Source: JAEZKC01 sp046538945
GTDB lineage: Bacteria > Fibrobacterota > Chitinivibrionia > Chitinivibrionales > Chitinispirillaceae
Length of the DNA stretch: 9,733 nucleotides
Direction: 5' to 3'
Assembly (NCBI GenBank): GCA_046538945.1
Contig: JBKHHW010000115.1
Location: 1 to 9,733 of the forward strand
Of this stretch, positions 5,747-9,733 are shown one piece after another (positions within the stretch are counted from its first letter, which is position 1; the number at the start of each line of letters is the position of its first letter). The translations under genes were made by a program, and so were the position numbers. A model generated the notes under the pieces. It saw only the letters and a program-made list of their open reading frames with translations. It ran no database searches and had not been told where the DNA came from.

Positions 5747-8700
5747 ATGTCGGCTCCTTCTCGGTACGTAACCCTGTTCTCCTCAATATACTTATGATAA
5801 GCGTGCTTGTTCTGGGCTGGCAAAGTCTGTCGCGGCTTCCGCGGGAGCAGTTCAGCGAGGTTCCATTCTACTGGGTGATTATAAATGTTCCCTATCCCGG
5901 CACATCTCCCTTCGATATTGAGCGCACCGTCGCGGTTCCCATCGAGAACCAGATGGAGGGTCTTCCGCGCGTGGAAGAGATTCAGAGCATAGTCAGAGAA
6001 GGGCTTGCGGTTGTTCAGGTCCAGTTCGAGGAGGGGATGTCGCGGGAGGAATTCGCCAGTCTTTACAGTGAAGTACAGACCCGTTTCGGCAGAGTGGAGC
6101 TGCCTGATGGGACGCTTGAGCCGATAATTACCGATTTTTCCAGTGGGGATTTTCTTCCGGTTATAGAGGTGATTCTCCATGGGGAAGTTGATTCCACCCT
6201 GCTTGTGTCTGAGGCACGTCGGCTGAGTGATGCCATAAATGCCCTCCCGGATGTATCCAGAGTGACTCTGGTGGGTGCGCCGAAACAACAGATCCGGGTT
6301 CAGGCCAGAAGGGAGGCTCTGGAAGCGACCGGCATTAGTCTGGATCAGGTGGTGGGAGCTGTCGGTGGGGCGAATGTGAGCATTCCAGGAGGGATTCTGA
6401 GTACTCCCAGCAGACAATATCTTGTGAGGACTGTCGAGGAGAAGAGTAATACGGAGGATTTTGGAGATATAATAGTCCGGTCGGCCACTCCAGAGCTGGG
6501 TCTGGTGCGGCTTTCTGACATCGCCGAGGTTAAAGAAATGCTCGATCCCCGGGGGGCGGTGGCCAGATACAACACACAGATGGCGGTCAGTCTCCAGGTG
6601 ACAAAGATAACCACAGCCTCCTCGATCGAAGTCGTGAACGAAGTAAAAAACCTGATAAAAGAATACTCGCCGTCTCTTCCCTCCGGTCTGCAAATAAACT
6701 ACCTCAACGACTCCACCGTCAGAATAAGACAGAGTCTGAACGTGCTGGTGACCAATGCAATTTTCGGATTTTTTCTGCTGATATTGGTTTTGTGGTATTT
6801 TGTGGGGATCCGCAACTCTTTTATGATAGGCCTGGGCATTCCCATCACACTGGCGCTGACTTTCGTGGTGATGGAAGTGACGGGCGAGACGCTTAACGGA
6901 AACACGCTTTTTGCTCTGGTACTTGTACTGGGGCTGATTGTCGATCACGCAATAATCATAGTTGAAAACAGTTACCGCCTTCGCCAACAGGGGCTGCTTC
7001 CTTCTGAAGCGGCCATTAAAGGTACAAACGAAGTGGTGTCTCCGGTAATTGCGGCAACGGCAACCACCGTGGCGGCTTTTCTGCCTTTAATGATAGTACC
7101 CGGTCTGATCGGCCGTTTTCTCAGAGTCATACCATTGGTGGTGACCATTGCTCTAGTGGCTTCGACCCTTGAAGCGCTGATTTTTCTGCCCACCCATTTT
7201 GCCCACTGGAGCAGTAAATCCAACATTCCCAGAAAGAGAAAGTTTTTTGTAAAATTGGAAAACTACTGGAGCCGTATTCTGAAATGGGTTTACAGAAACC
7301 GTTACAAAACTGCACTGGTATCCGCGGGATTTCTGGGTCTGGCTCTTTTGGCTCTGACATTCCTCCGGCAGGATCTTTTTACTGGTGAAGAGTACAGCTA
7401 CTTTTTCATAGAAATTGACATGCCGCCCGGAACACCACGGGAAAAGACATTCGAGACGGTGAAGAAATATGAGAATGTCATCAGACCAAAGCTTGGCAAC
7501 GGCACCGTACGTTCCGTGTTTTCCGTCATAGGGGAGGGGGGACAGGGACTCAGCACTCTCAATCTCGACAACCTGGCCAGAATAGTGGTTGAGCTTCCTG
7601 AGCGGGAGGAGGGAAGGGAACGCCCGGTTTTGGAGATAATGAACGAGGTCATAGATTCCTCCCGCGGTATCGCGGGGCCGGACAATGTTCGGTTCCGCAC
7701 GGTACAGGGGGGGCCGCCTGTTGACGATCCGGTATCCATGCGCCTTTACGGTGACAGCTACGATGACCTCTTTGCCGCAGCCGAACAGTTCAGACGCCGG
7801 TACGAGGAGTTTCCCCAGTTATACAATATCGGGGACAACATAGAACGGGGAACTCCCGAGCTTCTGGTGAGTGTCAACACATACAGTGCAGCCAGATACG
7901 GATTGTCTGTACAAACGATGGGTTCCTACATAAGGGCGATTTTTGACGGAGTGCTGGCCACTACCGTCTTTGACCAGAACGAGGATATCGACGTTATTGT
8001 CTCTCTGGCGCCGGAAGATATAAACAGTGCGATGCAGTTCCGGACTATAGACATTCCTTCCCCGTCAGGGTCTCTTGTACCGTTCTCATCTGTTGCATCA
8101 TTCGGGGACACCTCCACCCTGGCTTCAATACGCCGGCGAAACGGGCGACGGCTGGTAACCGTTTCTGCACAAATATATGAAGGAACCGATCTGAACCAGA
8201 TAAACCAGGAGCTGATCTCCTATTACGAGTCCGATATCGCTCCGCAGTTTCCCCAGGTTCAGCTTGAACCGGGCGGAGAATTCGAGGAGTTCCAAAATAT
8301 CCTCTCCGACATACTGAGGTTATTTCTGGTGGGGGTATTTCTGATGTATATCATTCTGGGATCGCAGTTCAACTCCTACTCCCAGCCTCTTCTTCTGATG
8401 TTCACGATTCCTTTTGCCTTTGCGGGTGTAATCATTTATCTGCTTCTGTCCGGCACGGCTTTTTCAACGGTGATCATGTATGCAGGAGTAGCTCTGGCGG
8501 GTATTGCGGTCAACGATTCGATTGTGCTCATCAGTTTCATAAACCGAAACCGCCGGGAAAAAGACAGTATCAGAGATGCAGTGATCGAAGGAGTGAAGGT
8601 GCGGCTACGCCCCATTATTCTTACATCAATAACAACCATAGGTGGACTTCTTCCCACTGCAATCGGCATCGGGGGAGCTTCACCGGTGTGGGGTCCCATG

Positions 8701-8850
8701 GCTTCCACCATCATATTCGGTCTTCTCTTCTCCACCCTCACGGCTCTGCTCATTATTCCCTGTTATTACTTCATAGGCACAGATGCGGGTCTGAAACTGG
8801 GATCACTCAAATCCAGAATCTTCAACAGAGCAGGAGACAGCAAAACATGA
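5743..8850 (+). CDS. RND-family inner-membrane efflux transporter (ACR_tran)
   Basis: This is the energised pump subunit, exchanging protons for export of a substrate from the periplasm or inner leaflet into the adaptor-channel complex. Its 1035 residues and duplicated layout fit the family: TM1 near 10-28, a large periplasmic porter loop, TM2-TM6 about 336-488, TM7 about 521-541, a second large loop, then TM8-TM12 about 857-1010. TM4 carries GLIVDHAIIIVEN with Asp401-His402 where AcrB has Asp407-Asp408. TM10 carries GIAVNDSIVLISF with Asn924-Asp925 where AcrB has Lys940-Asn941. Arg954 matches AcrB Arg971. The proton-relay set is therefore altered but still charged. The gene starts at an ATGA overlap with the adaptor, with AGAAGAGGA at 5722-5730 as ribosome binding site. 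The divergence from AcrB motifs means drug, lipid, metal or other substrates all remain possible. Confidence 0.95.
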   Translation: MNVGSFSVRNPVLLNILMISVLVLGWQSLSRLPREQFSEVPFYWVIINVPYPGTSPFDIERTVAVPIENQMEGLPRVEEIQSIVREGLAVVQVQFEEGMSREEFASLYSEVQTRFGRVELPDGTLEPIITDFSSGDFLPVIEVILHGEVDSTLLVSEARRLSDAINALPDVSRVTLVGAPKQQIRVQARREALEATGISLDQVVGAVGGANVSIPGGILSTPSRQYLVRTVEEKSNTEDFGDIIVRSATPELGLVRLSDIAEVKEMLDPRGAVARYNTQMAVSLQVTKITTASSIEVVNEVKNLIKEYSPSLPSGLQINYLNDSTVRIRQSLNVLVTNAIFGFFLLILVLWYFVGIRNSFMIGLGIPITLALTFVVMEVTGETLNGNTLFALVLVLGLIVDHAIIIVENSYRLRQQGLLPSEAAIKGTNEVVSPVIAATATTVAAFLPLMIVPGLIGRFLRVIPLVVTIALVASTLEALIFLPTHFAHWSSKSNIPRKRKFFVKLENYWSRILKWVYRNRYKTALVSAGFLGLALLALTFLRQDLFTGEEYSYFFIEIDMPPGTPREKTFETVKKYENVIRPKLGNGTVRSVFSVIGEGGQGLSTLNLDNLARIVVELPEREEGRERPVLEIMNEVIDSSRGIAGPDNVRFRTVQGGPPVDDPVSMRLYGDSYDDLFAAAEQFRRRYEEFPQLYNIGDNIERGTPELLVSVNTYSAARYGLSVQTMGSYIRAIFDGVLATTVFDQNEDIDVIVSLAPEDINSAMQFRTIDIPSPSGSLVPFSSVASFGDTSTLASIRRRNGRRLVTVSAQIYEGTDLNQINQELISYYESDIAPQFPQVQLEPGGEFEEFQNILSDILRLFLVGVFLMYIILGSQFNSYSQPLLLMFTIPFAFAGVIIYLLLSGTAFSTVIMYAGVALAGIAVNDSIVLISFINRNRREKDSIRDAVIEGVKVRLRPIILTSITTIGGLLPTAIGIGGASPVWGPMASTIIFGLLFSTLTALLIIPCYYFIGTDAGLKLGSLKSRIFNRAGDSKT

Positions 8851-9653
8851 GTTTTCCGAAATACTACAGAATGAGACTGAAACTGAATTTCTCATTTCTT
8901 ATCATTTCGGCTATAATCACCGTATTGATTTTTCTGGGGGACCTTTTTCTCCCACTGGGATATTCGGTCTGGCCTCTTTACACGATTCCGCTTTTCCTCC
9001 TTTCGGGAGTTCCCCAAAGAAGAATACTGGTCATTGCCTGCTCGATTTTTACTCTGCTGATTTTTCTGGGATACAATTTTTCTGAAGAATACTCTGTCCC
9101 GTCGCTGGTTTCGGTAGTAAACAGATTAGGAGGGATCGCGGCGTTGTGGATTGTGGTATACATCCTCTGCTCACGAATCAGTTCGTACCGTCAGGTCTAT
9201 GATTATTATGCCCTCAACGAAGCCATTCTTTCTTCCATCAACGAGGGGCTCATGGTTGCCAGTGCCGAGGGGCAGGTAGTGAGAGTGAACCGATTCGCGG
9301 TGGATCTTCTCGGATATCACTCTGAAGAAGAAGCTCTCCGGGCACTTTCCAAGCTTCCATCCGGGTGGGAGATGTTCGATCTCAACGGCAGGAAACTGTT
9401 ACTGGAGGAATGGCCCATCTACAAGGCGGTGCGACGGCAGCGTTTTGAAGCGCAGGTATACAAGAATATGCGTATCGACACAGGGAGAGTATGGTACGGA
9501 AGTTACTGCGGGTCTCCTGTTTTAGATATCAAGGGAAGGCACAGGCTTTCGGTCGTGACGTTCCGGGATGTGTCTTCCATGCTCAGAAGCGAGGATGTGC
9601 TCAGGGAGGCAAAAGAGCTTTCGGAGAAGAAACAAGCGGAGAAGGACATTTGA
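8847..9653 (+). CDS. Membrane-anchored PAS-domain sensor protein lacking a kinase domain
   Basis: The 268-residue product has about four hydrophobic segments near residues 14-31, 38-54, 58-76 and 86-107. A PAS domain follows at about 123-245. It opens with AILSSINEGLMVASAEGQVV, contains the EEWPIYKAVR segment seen in PAS domains of many sensor kinases, and closes with SVVTFRDVSSMLRSED. A short helix (LREAKELSEKKQAEKD) follows, where a HisKA phosphoacceptor domain would normally begin, but the protein stops. No H-box or ATPase region is visible within 80 bases downstream in any frame. The start at 8847 is chosen because AGGAGA (8832-8837) lies 9 bases upstream and the ATG overlaps the transporter stop (ATGA). 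An earlier in-frame ATG at 8688 would overlap the transporter gene by 163 bases and prepend a His/Arg-rich stretch that is clearly an out-of-frame reading. It is either a truncated kinase or a stand-alone sensor; ligand and partner are unknown. Confidence 0.85.
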   Translation: MSFPKYYRMRLKLNFSFLIISAIITVLIFLGDLFLPLGYSVWPLYTIPLFLLSGVPQRRILVIACSIFTLLIFLGYNFSEEYSVPSLVSVVNRLGGIAALWIVVYILCSRISSYRQVYDYYALNEAILSSINEGLMVASAEGQVVRVNRFAVDLLGYHSEEEALRALSKLPSGWEMFDLNGRKLLLEEWPIYKAVRRQRFEAQVYKNMRIDTGRVWYGSYCGSPVLDIKGRHRLSVVTFRDVSSMLRSEDVLREAKELSEKKQAEKDI

Positions 9654-9733
9654 GGTCTGGACCGAGTGTATACATTTACCTTAACACTCTCTCACAGCGC
9701 TCATAATGTATCTCTGTTCAACGGCTTTTCTAT

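Noticed and set aside
5740..6987. A 415-codon open frame antisense to the RND transporter gene
   Set aside because: Its product is His/Gln/Arg-rich without family motifs, it lies wholly within a well-recognised transporter gene, and its length is explained by codon bias on the coding strand.
8688..8846. An earlier in-frame ATG extending the PAS protein by 53 residues
   Set aside because: The extension lies inside the transporter coding region, is His/Arg-rich and has no ribosome binding site, while the ATG at 8847 has AGGAGA 9 bases upstream and an ATGA overlap.
9664..9689. Inverted repeat GAGTGT...ACACTC after the PAS gene as a terminator
   Set aside because: The stem is only 6 bp with a 14-base loop and no T-tract on either strand.
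9491..9706. A 71-codon plus-strand open frame overlapping the end of the PAS gene
   Set aside because: It overlaps the PAS domain coding sequence, has no recognisable motif, and does not encode the missing HisKA region, so it does not support a frameshifted kinase.

Overview
The window looks like chromosome from a Gram-negative (outer-membrane-bearing), probably motile bacterium that stores glycogen. It carries an outer-membrane-factor efflux system, a CheX chemotaxis phosphatase and a likely sigma-54 promoter. Moderate GC, a CheX gene and a long glycogen phosphorylase would suit Fibrobacterota, Spirochaetota or deltaproteobacteria-like lineages, but nothing here fixes the phylum. I see no mobile element, CRISPR array, tRNA or rRNA.

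Region 1 (1-2709): a complete glycogen phosphorylase gene (glgP) is followed by a strong intrinsic terminator. About 75 bases further on lies a second hairpin with a T-tract. That second hairpin overlaps the 3' end of the convergent cheX gene, so its T-tract also encodes the last two lysines of CheX and the CheX stop codon lies in the stem.

Region 2 (2698-3356): a solitary minus-strand cheX has its own sigma-70-like promoter (TTGCAT-18-TATAAT). The divergent intergenic region also holds, on the plus strand, a sequence that fits the sigma-54 -24/-12 consensus (TGGCAC-N5-TTGCA, GG-N10-GC). Related TTCT(T)AA-TC elements lie 40-100 bases upstream of the predicted sigma-54 start, where enhancer-binding proteins usually bind. 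One pair flanks the cheX -35 box.

Region 3 (3357-9653): a tightly coupled four-gene operon encodes a TolC-type outer-membrane factor, a periplasmic adaptor (apparent lipoprotein), an RND inner-membrane transporter of 1035 residues, and a small membrane protein with about four N-terminal helices and a PAS domain. The junctions are TAATG, ATGA and ATGA. The first three genes make a complete tripartite efflux pump spanning both membranes. The fourth looks like the input half of a sensor histidine kinase with no kinase domain.

The most interesting hypothesis is a sigma-54-controlled tripartite exporter that carries its own kinase-less membrane PAS sensor. The transporter also has an unusual set of proton-relay residues (Asp-His in TM4, Asn-Asp in TM10). 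The last 80 bases hold no gene I can call. A short open stretch on the minus strand there faintly resembles the linker before the Fis-type helix-turn-helix of sigma-54 activators.
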